Program-made: the position numbers and the translations under genes
The notes under the pieces: model-generated
Told to the model about the DNA's origin: nothing
What the model saw: only the letters and a program-made list of their open reading frames with translations
Databases searched by the model: none
Part shown: positions 38,219-49,500 of the stretch, one piece after another
Numbering within the stretch: position 1 is the stretch's first letter
Layout of the letters: each line of letters starts with the position of its first letter
DNA from: Vitis vinifera
Taxonomy: Eukaryota; Streptophyta; Magnoliopsida; Vitales; Vitaceae
Assembly (NCBI RefSeq): GCF_030704535.1
Contig: NC_081806.1
Span: 2,615,001-2,679,000, forward strand
Length of the DNA: 64,000 bases
Direction: 5' to 3'

Positions 38219-38284
38219 AATTTTACTTCCCCCATCTAGCTATTCTAGGTTGGGGGTATGTGCTGGTGGGGAAGTTATAAACAC
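38219..38284. repeat. Dispersed repeat A, direct copy downstream of the ATPase homologue
   Basis: Shares aattttRcttcccc, then tagctattctaggttggggg, and ggaagttataaaca with 28217-28281. About six differences in 66 bases. Confidence 0.8.
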
Positions 38285-38758
38285 TTTTTTTTTTTTTCTT
38301 TTTTTTCTTTTTTTAATTTAGAAAATTTGGCTAATTTTTTAAAGTTTTAAATCTTGAGGAAGCAAAATATTTTTAATACCTTAATTTTTTCAAACAGTTT
38401 TAAAAATCATTAACATTTTAATGTAAGGTTCTAAGAGTTCTTATATTTTATTTAAAAATTACTATGGTTTTTTATTTTAAAAATAAAAAACAGAAAATAT
38501 ATCTAAACATACCGTTAATTTTTAGTTTTATTATACACATGCAAAATGTGTAACCAAAATTAAAGTTGAGTATCATCTCAATTATTTTTACTTGGGCTGG
38601 CTGAAACTGAACGGCCCAGCCCAAAATAATCACAGGCCCACTTCGGCCACTCTTTAAACTTCTGCGGAGCCCATGGCTACCACCGATCATCTTACTTTAT
38701 ATGCGTAAATTAGGAGACATGCATGCGCTGAAGAGAGATTTTGAAATGGATAATTATG

Positions 38759-39050
38759 AGCCCGTTTGGATGAGTTCTATTTTTTAAAATGGAATACTGT
38801 TTTTAAAAATTTCTAATACTATTTGACTTTTGTTATTTGAAAATAATTTTTAAGAACAAAATGAAATAAAGAACAATTTTTAGAGAACAAATAAAAATTG
38901 TTTTCATCGGTTTTTAAAAACAAATGAAAATATGGGTTTGTTTAGTCATATTTTTTTAAGCTTTTTTTTAAAAACCGTTTTAAATTAAAGAATAAAAAAC
39001 AAATTTTAAGAACAAGTTTAAAAAAATATGGCCAAATAGGCCCTATGTTT
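38759..39050. repeat. Dispersed AT-rich MITE-like repeat, copy 2
   Basis: Begins gagcccgtttggatgag and ends tatggccaaataggccc, a partial terminal inverted repeat. The interior blocks match 23030-23305 in order. Moderate similarity only. Confidence 0.45.
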
Positions 39051-40165
39051 TTTCAATTTCATTTATGAACTAATGTACTTTTTTTATCTAATTTTGTTGA
39101 TAGAAACTTGAGGGAGTAAGTAAGTTTCTTCCCATTTCAAAAAATCAAAGGATTTAAGATTATGTTTGGTTCCGAAAATTTTGAAAGAAAATAAAGAGGA
39201 AAAATAGAAGAAATGAGAAATTAAAGAAATTAAAAAATGATTATAAAGTCAATAAGCTATTTTTTATATACTACTTCAAGCTTATTTATATTAAATAATT
39301 TAAAAATGCATAAACTTTCAACTAATTTTAATTAGATTTGATTTTTTTTTTCATAATATAACCAAATATAAGAAAAATGTATTTTTCATAACATTTCTTT
39401 CATTATTACCTTCTAGAAACCAAATATAATTTAATAAACTCAATTAGTTAAAAAAGTTTGGAAGGATTGAAAAACCACAACAAAAGTTTTGAATCACAAA
39501 CTAACACCAACTTTGGATTTGATACTTCTAATTGTAAATTTTATTTCGCCTATTTTAAATTTGAATTTTTATTTCAATTATTATTTAGTAATAATTTCAT
39601 AAGAATGAGATTTTTATACACGAAAATAATCAAATAGTGAAAAAACTTATACCTTCATAAATAAATTTAAATTTTTTCTAAAGTACAAGGAGAGCGAGTG
39701 TACTTCTAAATTGTAATGACAATTAATAGCAGAGTGAGGTCCGGCTGTGGCTGGGTCTGACCCATTTCATTAACCCAATACCAAGAGCCACCTAGGCCCA
39801 TTGATCGGTTCTGGGCCTATTTCCAGCCTGATAAGGCCAAGGGCCAATCCATATTAAATGAACATTCCCCAAATAAAATATATATTTACAAGTTAAACAT
39901 ATAATTAAATTAAAGTATAATATTGCATAAATTTTTTAAGAAAAAGTGGGTTTTGACTTGCTAATATAAAAATATATGAAAAAAGGAACTCCAAAATTTT
40001 TAAATAAGTATTATTTTTATCTATTTATAAATAATTTGAAATACATGTATTTTTTAACAAGTCAACTATTCTCCCTTCTCCATAAACAAAAATCTCATAG
40101 CAAAAATGAGATGATTTGAAAAGTATGAATATTAGAAGCAGGGACTGTAAATGAGTTTATAACAA

Positions 40166-40390
40166 AAATCTTATTTCTTGATAGCATATCTCTCCATGCA
40201 ACACCTGCAATATTAAATAACACTAAAATTAGATGGAATTGATGTATAAATTTTTAATAATTGAAATAAATTCAAGTAAATCAAAGAAACCTTTTTCAAA
40301 AAAAAAAAAAATCTTTTATCAACTAATGCAAATTATATACAATAACTTGTTGATAAATAATGTATAGAGTTGTATCAACTAAATTTTTTT
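40166..40390. repeat. Dispersed repeat B, inverted relative to 28311-28532
   Basis: Reads aaatcttatttcttgatagc at its left end and gttgtatcaactaaat at its right end, the reverse complement of the B part near 28.4 kb, with about 95% identity over roughly 222 bases by eye. Confidence 0.85.
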
Positions 40391-41646
40391 TACATTTCCA
40401 TAACACTTCTTAGATTACCAAACTTAGTAGAGGTAAATCCAAAGCATCTTAAGCAACCATGCCACTTATATTGTTATTTGAAATGTCCTTCAGTAAAAAA
40501 AAATGCAATTTTTAAATAATTAAACAAAAAGTTAAAAAATAAATAAGTAAATTGGCAAGACATATAAGGATAAAGACAAGGACAAGGGAAAAAAAAGAAA
40601 AAATGAAAAAAGGAAGGAGTAGTCACTAATACATACAATACATCAAGTTACCAATCAAAGAGAGTTCAATCGAAATCAAATCCCTAAAATTTGATTAGTA
40701 TAGTAATAAAAGAAATTATGAAACTTTTAACCAAATTAGATAATACAAATTGTGATATTTGAATATTATATTAATAATATTTTATGATTTTCTCTATAAA
40801 GATAAATATTAAAAGAGACATTATAAAATATTTATAATTTTAAAAATATTATGACTAAAATAATATATGTTCGCTCATAAGTTAATATCTTATGATAATA
40901 AATTATAAAAAGTTTAAAAGAATAAGCCAATATCTATTTGGGAAAATATATGAAATTTTTTAATCAAATCCATATTTATTATTATTATTTGGTAAAAATT
41001 CTGAATTTTGTTTATAATTGTTTTTTTTTAAAAAAAAAAAGATATCACATTTTTGAAATTCATGAATTTTTCTCTAGAAATCTATCTTATGAGAAATTAT
41101 ATGAAAAAAAAAACCATAATTTTTTTTAATCAAATTATTATTAAAAGTGTCATTTTTATATAAGAATGAAATATTAAAAAATTAAAAGAATTATGATTTT
41201 TTTTCTTAAATTTTACAAAATATAAGAACAAAAATTATTAATATAAATTCTAAAAATATATTAATGTTTTAAATAATTTCTTCTAAATTTGACACAAAAA
41301 AGGTAGTAATGAAATGATTAAAAATGGTATGATTAAAAAATATGTTCTATTATAAATTGATATTCATTAATATTGTATAGAATTGAAAAAAGAAAAATCA
41401 TCATTATATTAGCTCATTCTCGCTAAATCATATTTATTATATAAATATAATAAAAAGGGATTCGTATTCATAACACAAAAACTATTTTCAATACAAATTA
41501 TGTTTATTGGTAAATACATGGGGTAGTCCATTATAATAACACTATTTTGTTGAATATTAATTTAAGTGGGTTGAGAATATCGATGGCCGTAATATATATA
41601 TATATATATACCTGTAAAGCAGGAAGGCGCCCAAGATTCGTTTGCA

Positions 41647-43046
41647 CTAAAATCTGTCGAGCGACTCCAGAAGCCAAAATGCAGTTCCAAATCCAAGTAT
41701 ATTGATAACAACTGTTACAATTATGCCTTTAAAATTTCAACTTGACCCAGCAAACTTGAGAGTGTAATTGGAAGCAAAAACAGAAATTAAATAGGGTATA
41801 AAACAAGTACCAGTTGTGATGTTGACAAACAGCGAAGAGGCATCTAGAAAGATTGGTATCAGCACATCCGACAGGATACAAAGAAGGAAGATCGCCAAAG
41901 CCAAGCAAACTGGTTCAAAAGACGCTTCCCCTTCTATTTCCTGTGCAATATCTAACGCTCCAAGGGCTTGGTAATTTGTCTGCTCCACACAGCACACAAA
42001 GCAATTTAAAGTGGTACATCTACATGAGATGCTACAATTGAATTGTCTCCAATATTAACAAGATGAAACAAGCTGCTTAGTATCATTTTATGTGTCTTCT
42101 TATTTATAACAAGACTACAGTCACTCACTGATGCTCTTAGGGTAATAGAAGCTGGCATGAATGGTGGGCAATGCCATGGATCCATAGTCTATGATAAGGG
42201 TTTTCCCAATTCCCATAATAACAGTTTTCCTGCTTTTCAACCTACTGATAGCATATCTGAAACACATCATATCTGGTGCCTCAGTTTTGAAAAGCAGAAT
42301 GAATTAGAACACTGAACAGAAAAGACTAGTACTAATTGATCAACTGGAGCCTGGAAACAAGGGCAAAGGCAATCAATCTTAAAGTTTTCCATCCTAGACT
42401 GTCTTTACACAAATATAGAGAAGACTTACGCCCGTCTGGGACTCCGGAGGTGGCACATTTGCGGCTACTTCTCTGCACAAAAAGACTAACGCACATTATG
42501 GCCATTCAAAGCCAGGCCAGCCTCAATGATCAACAAGTTTAATGAATAACTCACTGGCATATCTCGCATATGTTTGAATCTCTTGTATGAAACCAAACAT
42601 CTATACATGTTCGGTGAGCTTTTGCAAGCCCACCTCTGCATTGACATCCAAGATCTATCAGATCTCCTTCCATGTCCCCATAACAAACTCTGCAAAAAAT
42701 AACAACGTAGAACAAAAGAAGTTACTAGCTCCATACTTAGAATTACAACAGAAGATTTGGGTAAGTTGTGATGCAGGAGGAACATGGTTTTTAGGGGCCC
42801 GGAAGAGAGACGAGCAAGAAAATTAAACAAAATCAGAAATGAAAAGAAGCGCAAAAATTGATAGAATTACCTGCATTGGTCGTGAGAGAGGTGAGGTGTC
42901 TGGGGAGGGAGTTGGTCCCCATTGGAAACAACAACCTGAACGGGGGAGTGGCCATTGGAAACAAGGATGGTGGTGAGGATGGTGAGATTCCCAGAAGCAG
43001 CCTCACCCGATGGCCCTTGGGCATCATCCTGTTCCTCCATGTCCAT
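41647..43046 (-). CDS. RING-CH (RINGv/MARCH-like) membrane E3 ubiquitin ligase, small
   Basis: Five exons on the minus strand: 43046-42871, 42689-42555, 42472-42430, 41979-41811, 41726-41647, in total 603 nt for 200 residues with consistent phases. The N terminus is MDMEEQDDAQGPSGE. Exon 2 encodes the RING-CH finger: CRVC, then DLIDLGCQCRGGLAKAHRTC, then DSNICEIC. The Cys-Cys-Cys-Cys-His-Cys-Cys-Cys order defines the RINGv class, an E2-binding zinc domain. Exon 3 gives EVAANVPPPESQTG. Exons 4 and 5 encode two membrane spans (LALAIFLLCILSDVLIPIFL and TGIIVTVVINILGFGTAFWL), and the protein ends LESLDRF. It probably ubiquitinates membrane proteins (family inference). Two further in-frame ATGs at 43088-43091 could extend the N terminus, so the start is uncertain. 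No lesion was seen. Confidence 0.82.
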
Positions 43047-43512
43047 AGTACTATTCTGCACTCGGCTTTTTAATTTTTCACTCGGCATCACCCTTGGGCA
43101 TCAGACGGTGTTGGGGCTCCTATATTTCTCCTTACATTTAATTTCAAGTTGATGGTTTGGGCCTCACTTTAGCAAAAACCCAGACTGTGTGACTGTGGTT
43201 TATCCAGCTTGGAACCCAATGTGCTATTGCTATTTTTACCTCTACCATAACCATGTAAAATGTATGCTCTTGAGGGAATCAGATTCTAGGTTATTATTAT
43301 TAAACATTTAGGAACTATAATGCAAAGAAAACACAGAAATACTATAATTAATCATAAACATTAATTTAGAAAACACAGTACACTAATTTAGAAAACCACA
43401 CAACTCCGATAATAACAAACATTAAGTCCTATAATAACAAACATCAATTTAGAAAACCACACAAGTACTATAATAACAAACATTTGCTAGCATCATCCCC
43501 TTCTAGCAAATC
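43047..43512. other. Intergenic spacer with short AT-rich direct repeats
   Basis: Upstream of the RING-CH gene and downstream of the next minus-strand gene. Around 43370-43485 the blocks atttagaaaaccacacaa and ataataacaaacat recur two or three times. No gene was recognised. Confidence 0.6.
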
Positions 43513-43953
43513 CTAAACAGCATGAACTCTCTCTCTTTCTTTTATCCGATGGTATATCCAGCACCCAAAACAGCTACAAACGGTACAGACCAGCACAAAA
43601 GAACCCACGATGATTCCCAGCAATCCACTAGCTATAAAGGACGGAATTGCCGAATCATTAGTTGGCCTTGGAGTTGGAGTTGCAGGATCCCTAGCCGGAG
43701 TCTGAGTTGGAGTTGGAGTTGCAGTTGCAGTTGCAGTTGCAACAAGATGCATGGTTGAAGTTGGAGTGGCAAGAGTTGGAGAGGCAGCGGGATTAGCAGG
43801 AGTTGGAGTGGCAATGTGATTAACAGCCGAAGTTGGAGTTGAAGTTGGAGTGGTACCCGGAATAGCAGCCGGAATTGGAGTGGCACTGTGATTAGCCGCC
43901 AGAGTTCCAACAACCGTTGAAATGAGAAAGAAAACTAAAACCTGGCTTCCCAT
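43513..43953 (-). CDS. Short secreted-type Thr/Pro-rich single-span membrane protein (arabinogalactan-like ectodomain)
   Basis: 146 residues if started at ATG 43953, which I prefer: a TATA box lies at 43995-44008, too close to the upstream in-frame ATG (43992), and the ORF from 43953 opens directly with a signal peptide (MGSQVLVFFLISTVVGTLAA). Residues about 21-103 are an Ala/Thr/Pro-rich ectodomain with many ATPTP and TPTxTP motifs, the glycomodules of arabinogalactan proteins, and NHS/NDS N-glycosylation sequons. Residues about 105-133 form one membrane span with Cys-rich CTVCSCFGC at its inner edge, then a basic tail (YHRIKERERVHAV). The charged tail argues against a GPI anchor. I do not recognise a named family. 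A cell-surface type I protein is the inference. Confidence 0.6.
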   Translation of the reverse strand: MGSQVLVFFLISTVVGTLAANHSATPIPAAIPGTTPTSTPTSAVNHIATPTPANPAASPTLATPTSTMHLVATATATATPTPTQTPARDPATPTPRPTNDSAIPSFIASGLLGIIVGSFVLVCTVCSCFGCWIYHRIKERERVHAV

Positions 43954-43994
43954 TGTTGAGAAAGAAGAGATGAAAATGGAAGTTGCATGCATGC

Positions 43995-44008
43995 ATATAT
44001 ATATATAA
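43995..44008 (-). promoter_or_regulatory. TATA box of the Thr/Pro-rich membrane protein gene
   Basis: On the minus strand the sequence reads atttatatatatat. It lies 42-55 bases before ATG 43953 and only a few bases before the alternative ATG at 43992, so it supports the downstream start. Confidence 0.5.
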
Positions 44009-44328
44009 ATCCTTATTGACCGGTCAAATCCTCATGAGGCCTCCATGCATAAACCCTCCCCCTTACGCAATCCCCACATGATATTAGTGCTGGTAATGCT
44101 TTATAGGCTGTCTTCCTTCCACCTCTCTCTATCGCCCTTCCTTCTTTTAGCAGCTCATCTCGAATCTTGAATGTTTAGCATCGTAATTGGTTTGACCGCT
44201 CAAGGCTTATCTCTCTATTCCCCTTTCTGGTCTCCGGTCATTGGTAGAAAGCCTATAAATGGAATTTATCTACTCTCCCACGTCTCCAGCTTGGTAATAC
44301 TTCTTGATACTGACTATATATCTGTAGT

Positions 44329-44333
44329 CACAA
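44329..44333 (+). repeat. Left target-site duplication (CACAA) of the gypsy-TRIM composite
   Basis: CACAA directly precedes the gypsy LTR terminus TGTCACG. The same five bases directly follow the last TRIM LTR terminus (CGTTACA) at 53820-53824. Neither internal element boundary carries it. Confidence 0.8.
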
Positions 44334-45791
44334 TGTCACGCCCCAAGACCCACTCCAAGGGCGTGACGGTCATTTCACACCTCAAACCCGAAGGCTTAAA
44401 GTATAATCTGACCCAAACAATCATATTGTAACTGGATGTTACCAATTACCAAATACCTGCTCAGAGTAGTGGAAACAAAATCTAAAATCCTTAAAGTTCA
44501 ATTTCCAAATAACTTCCAAATACCAAATGATCCAAAATAACATAACTAATAGTTAAACAAAATCCAACATAAAATCCTAAGTCAAATCCTAATGATGACC
44601 ATTCCTCAGCCTAGCCATCACTCCTCACCCGAACTAAGAGTACCTGAAAAATTTTCAACAACTGGGAATGAGCTCACAGCCCAATAAGGAATATTAATGC
44701 AATTCATGGATCAAATATTTTCATTTCAAATAGGAGATATCATTTTTTTTTTTCTCATCAAATATCAGAGTTTCAAAAATACCAATATATTCAAATTTCA
44801 ACCAACCAATTTCATATCAAATTCAAACACTTTCACATAAAATTCAATCAAATCCATTCAAGTTTCATTACTCTGGTTATCAAATGTCAAATGCCCAGTT
44901 AGGTGGGACTTTTCAAATGGGTGGCTAGCCTCAAATTGTTCCTGGTGGACGGAACCAAACACTACTAGTACTAGTAACCTCTAACCAAACCCCTAGAGGC
45001 TGGGGTCCAAATCAATTACATTCCCACCATGAAATGTAAAGGTCAACTATTATATCCCGTTGACAGGGCCGAATAGTCAACTATTATATCCCGTTGACAA
45101 GGGCCAAATAAACCAGAGTGATGTTTTTGTCCAAGTATTCAAATTTACACAACATAATATCTCCATATTTTGTGTCATAAATAAAACAAAATATTCCAAC
45201 ATAACATTTAGTGCAAAACAATTTGATCCATGCATGGTAACAAAATATCATTTTATTTTCCACAATTCAAAATAACATATGAAATAATTTAATTTTATAA
45301 ATATTACATTAACTTCCCTTACCTCAAAAGAAGTCCTCAAAAACTTTGGAGAAAAATAATCCTTAAAATCTACTCTTCACCTAACAAAACATAAGAGGAA
45401 CAATTATTACTATTTATTTATAATTTAACTAATCTATTCCTTATTTAAATAAAACTAATAAATTCTCAATTTGTTTCTAATAACACATTACTAATTTAAT
45501 TAAATTATAACTTTATTTCGTTATAAAATTCTATATATATATTGCTAAATCTCTTATTCTATTTATTACAAAAATACCATTATTACTATTATCTTATTTA
45601 TAAATCTAAAACTAAATATTATTATTTAATTAACCAATTCCAAACCACTCAACCTCGGGTACACCAAACCAAAAAGCAAAATTATTTTTTATTTTTTATT
45701 TTTTTTTTCATTGCCCTCATGATCCATTATATACATATATATATATATATATATATAAAAGAGCTTCCGGGCACACGCCCCTTTTGCTTTT

Positions 45792-45826
<35 letters not shown>

Positions 45827-46483
45827 GGGGGCTTCCGGCACACGCCTTTTTTTTTTTTTTTTTTTTTTTTTCATGCTTCCAGTAGCACAGTGCACACGCC
45901 CTTTTTCTTTTTTTTCTTTTTTTTTTTTCCATGCTTCCGGTAGCACAGTGCACGTACGCCCTTTATTTTTATTTTTATTTTTATAATAAAATTAACCCTA
46001 ACCTAAAATCGAAACTTTCCAAGAATTTTTTTTTTTTTTTTTTCATCTAATAAAACTTAATATCTCCCAAATTCCAATAATAAAATCAAAATCTTAGATT
46101 TTCACTGTTTGATATTAAAACGAATTAAAAAAAAATAATCTAACCCTAATCTAGATTTGGGGTTTTCCAAAAAAATATATCTAATGCTTGAAATTAACTA
46201 ATGAATCTAAAATAATAATCTAGGGGTTAGAAACTTACCTATAGAGATCTGTTCTTCAACCCTGAAATCTGACTCCAACCTTACGTTCTCTGGAATTCTG
46301 CGAACAGGAACTCTATTCAGAAAAGAAGGGAAAGAATAAAATTTCTAATTTATACCTAGGGTATTTATTCGTAAAATTACACTTTTACCCCTCTTCCACT
46401 TTATTAAATTAATTAATCAATTAATTTAATTATTAATAACAATTTCCTAAATTACCCTTAAGAGAAAATGCTTGGGCGTTACA
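44334..46483 (-). repeat. 3' LTR of the gypsy element
   Basis: 2150 bp, TG…CA ends. Contains (AT)n and poly-T simple repeats around 45730-45930. A 71-codon chance ORF inside it recurs unchanged in the other LTR. Confidence 0.92.
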
Positions 46484-46496
46484 TCCTCCCCTCCTT
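46484..46496 (-). other. Polypurine tract of the gypsy element
   Basis: Minus strand reads aaggaggggagga immediately before the 3' LTR (TGTAACG), the plus-strand primer of reverse transcription. The final ga is outside the LTR and reappears at the gypsy-TRIM junction. Confidence 0.85.
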
Positions 46497-46505
46497 AACA
46501 AAAGT

Positions 46506-49500
46506 TTAGTCCTCTAAACTTGACATACCTGAGTCTTGAAATAATTGAGGATGCTTTTCTCTCATCTCTTCTTCTAACTCCCAAGTAGCTTCACGAACAC
46601 TATGATTGCTCCACTGGACCTTTACCAACTTGACAACAGCATGTCGTAGTACCTTATCCATCACATCCACAATTTGAACGGGTACCTCTTCATAGGTCAA
46701 GTCTTCAAAAATTTGAATAGGCTCCAACTCCACAACATGAGAATGATCATAAATATACTTCCTTAGAGTCGAAACATGAAACACATTATGAACCTTAGAC
46801 AGGCTTGGGGGCAAGGCTACTTTATATGCCAAAGTGCCTACTCTTTCTAATATTTCAAACGGACCCACAAAACGAGGACTAAGTTTTCCTTTTCTCCCAA
46901 ATCTCATCACAGACTTCATAGGTGAAACTTTCAAGAACACATGATCACCCACCTCAAACTCCAAATCTCGCCTACGCTGATCAGCATAACTCTTATGTCT
47001 ACTTTGAGCTGCTTTTAATCTTTCTTTAATCAAAGCAACTTTTTCAACAGTCAACTGCACAAGTTCAGGCCCCAATAGTTTCCTTTCTCCAACATCATTC
47101 CAACAGATAGGAGATCGACATTTCCTACCATACAATGCCTCAAAAGGTGCCATCCCAATGCTAGCTTGAAAACTATTGTTATAGGCAAACTCTACTAAAG
47201 GTAAATGATCATCCCAATTACCTTGCAGGTCCAAGATACAAGCTCTCAATAAGTCTTCCAAAACCTGAATTACCCTTTCTGATTGGCCATCAGTTTGAGG
47301 ATGGAAAGCAGTACTAAAACTCAACTTAGTGCCCAAAGCTTTTTGTAGACTATGCCAGAATCTAGAAGTGAAACGAGGATCTCTGTCAGACACTATAGAA
47401 ACTGGTACTCCATGCATTCTCACAATCTCCTTCACATAAAGAGAAGCTAAACGATCTAAAGAAAAGTTGACTTTCATAGGCAAAAAGTGAGCAGACTTTG
47501 TCAACCGATCAACAATCACCCAAATAGCATTATTACCCCCTAAGGTTCTTGGCAATCCTATCACAAAATCCATGGTAATATGCTCCCACTTCCACTCAGG
47601 AATAGCAAGTGGCTGCAAAGACCCTGCTGGTCGCTGATGTTCAGCCTTCACCTGTTGACACACTAAACACTGAGCCACAAATTGTGCAATATCACGCTTC
47701 ATACCTGACCACCAATAGTTTTGCCTCAAATCCTTGTACATCTTTGTCCCTCCTGGGTGGATTGTAAACTTGGAACAATGAGCTTCCTCTAAAAGCTCCC
47801 TCCTTAAGTCTTCATCATTTGGGACACAAAGTCTAGTCCCAAATCTCAAGATCTCATCATCCGACAAAACAAAATCAGGCTTACTGCCCCTCTTAACTTC
47901 CTCCATAACTTGCACTAATCGGGAATCATTCTTTTGTAGGGTCTTAATTCTCCCAACTAAGTCTGGTTGTACTCTGAAATTTGCTACAAGTGCTCCTAAG
48001 CCCATAACTCGAAAGTGGACTTGTAAACTCCTCAACTCTTCAAGTAACTGCCCTTGACAGCCTCTAATAGCTGCTAGAGAACCAACTGACTTCCTACTCA
48101 AGGCATCAGCTACAACATTCGCCTTCCCAGGATGATACTGAATAATACAATCATAGTCCTTAAGTAGTTCAATCCACCTCCTCTGTCTCATGTTCAATTC
48201 CTTTTGGGAAAATAAATACTTCAAACTCTTATGATCTGTGAATATCTCACAAGTTTCACCAAAAAGAAAATGTCTCCAGATCTTAAGTGCAAAAACCACA
48301 GCAGCTAACTCCAAATCATGGGTAGGGTAGTTCCTTTCATAAGGCTTCAACTGTCTAGAAGCATAAGCTACAACTCTCCCATGCTGCATAAGAACACAAC
48401 CCAAACCCTGATGAGAGGCATCACTATACACCACAAATCCTCCTGAACCTGAAGGGATAGTCAAAATAGGAGCTGACACTAATCTATTCTTCAACTCTTG
48501 GAAGCTACATTCACAATCATCAGACCACTCAAACTTAACTCCCTTCTGTGTCAACTTAGTTAAAGGTAGGGCAATCTTAGAGAACCCTTCTATAAACCGC
48601 CTATAGTAACCAGCAAGTCCCAAGAAACTTCGAATCTCAGTCACAGTACTAGGTCTTCTCCAATTAGCTACAGCATCTACCTTGCCAGGGTCAACTGAGA
48701 TGCCATCATTGCTTACCACATGCCCAAGGAAAGAAATTCGGTCTAACCAAAACTCACACTTCTTCAATTTAGCATACAACTGCTTATCTCTAAGGGTCTG
48801 TAATACAATACTCAAATGACCCTCATGCTCCTCTCTACTTCTTGAGTATACCAAGATGTCATCTATAAAAACCACCACAAATTGATCTAAATAGGGTTTG
48901 AATACCCTATTCATCAAGTCCATAAAAGCAGCAGGTGCATTAGTCAAACCAAAAGGCATAACAAGAAACTCATAGTGCCCATACCTAGTTCGAAAAGCAG
49001 TCTTGGGTACATCTTCCCCTCTAACCCTCAACTGGTGATAACCCGATCGAAGATCTATCTTAGAGAACACACAAGCACCTTGTAGTTGATCAAACAAATC
49101 ATCAATCCGAGGAAGAGGATACTTATTCCTCACTGTCACCTTATTCAACTCCCTATAGTCAATGCAAAGTCTCATTGAGCCATCCTTCTTTTTCACAAAT
49201 AGAACAGGAGTTCCCCAAGGTGAAACACTAGGCCTGATAAAACCCTTGTCTAATAACTCCTGAAGCTGAACTTTCAACTCCTTAAGCTCCACAGGTGCCA
49301 TCCTGTATGGGGCCTTAGACATAGGACCTGTTCCTAGTACCAGATCGATGGTGAACTCCACCTCTCTCTCTGGTGGCAAGCCAGGCAAATCCTCTGGAAA
49401 GACATCAGGATACTCCCTTACTATGGGTATGTCTTCCAACTTCAAATCACTTTCATTACTCACCACACTCGCCAAAAATCCTTGGCAACCCTTCTTGAGC

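Larger units (their letters stand above)
38006..41646. other. Intergenic: AT-rich spacer with dispersed repeats
   Basis: Contains repeat A (38219-38284), a MITE-like copy (38759-39050) and the inverted repeat B (40166-40390). The rest is very AT-rich. I saw nothing resembling the missing regulatory-domain exons of the ATPase here. (AT)n lies at about 41592-41611 near the end of the minus-strand RING-CH gene. Confidence 0.6.

Noticed and set aside
45060-45275. 71-codon ORF repeated at 51898-52113
   Set aside because: It is the same stretch in both LTRs, not a gene.
45542-45953. ORFs made of Tyr-Ile repeats and Lys runs (also 52520-52868)
   Set aside because: These are translations of (AT)n and poly-T simple repeats.
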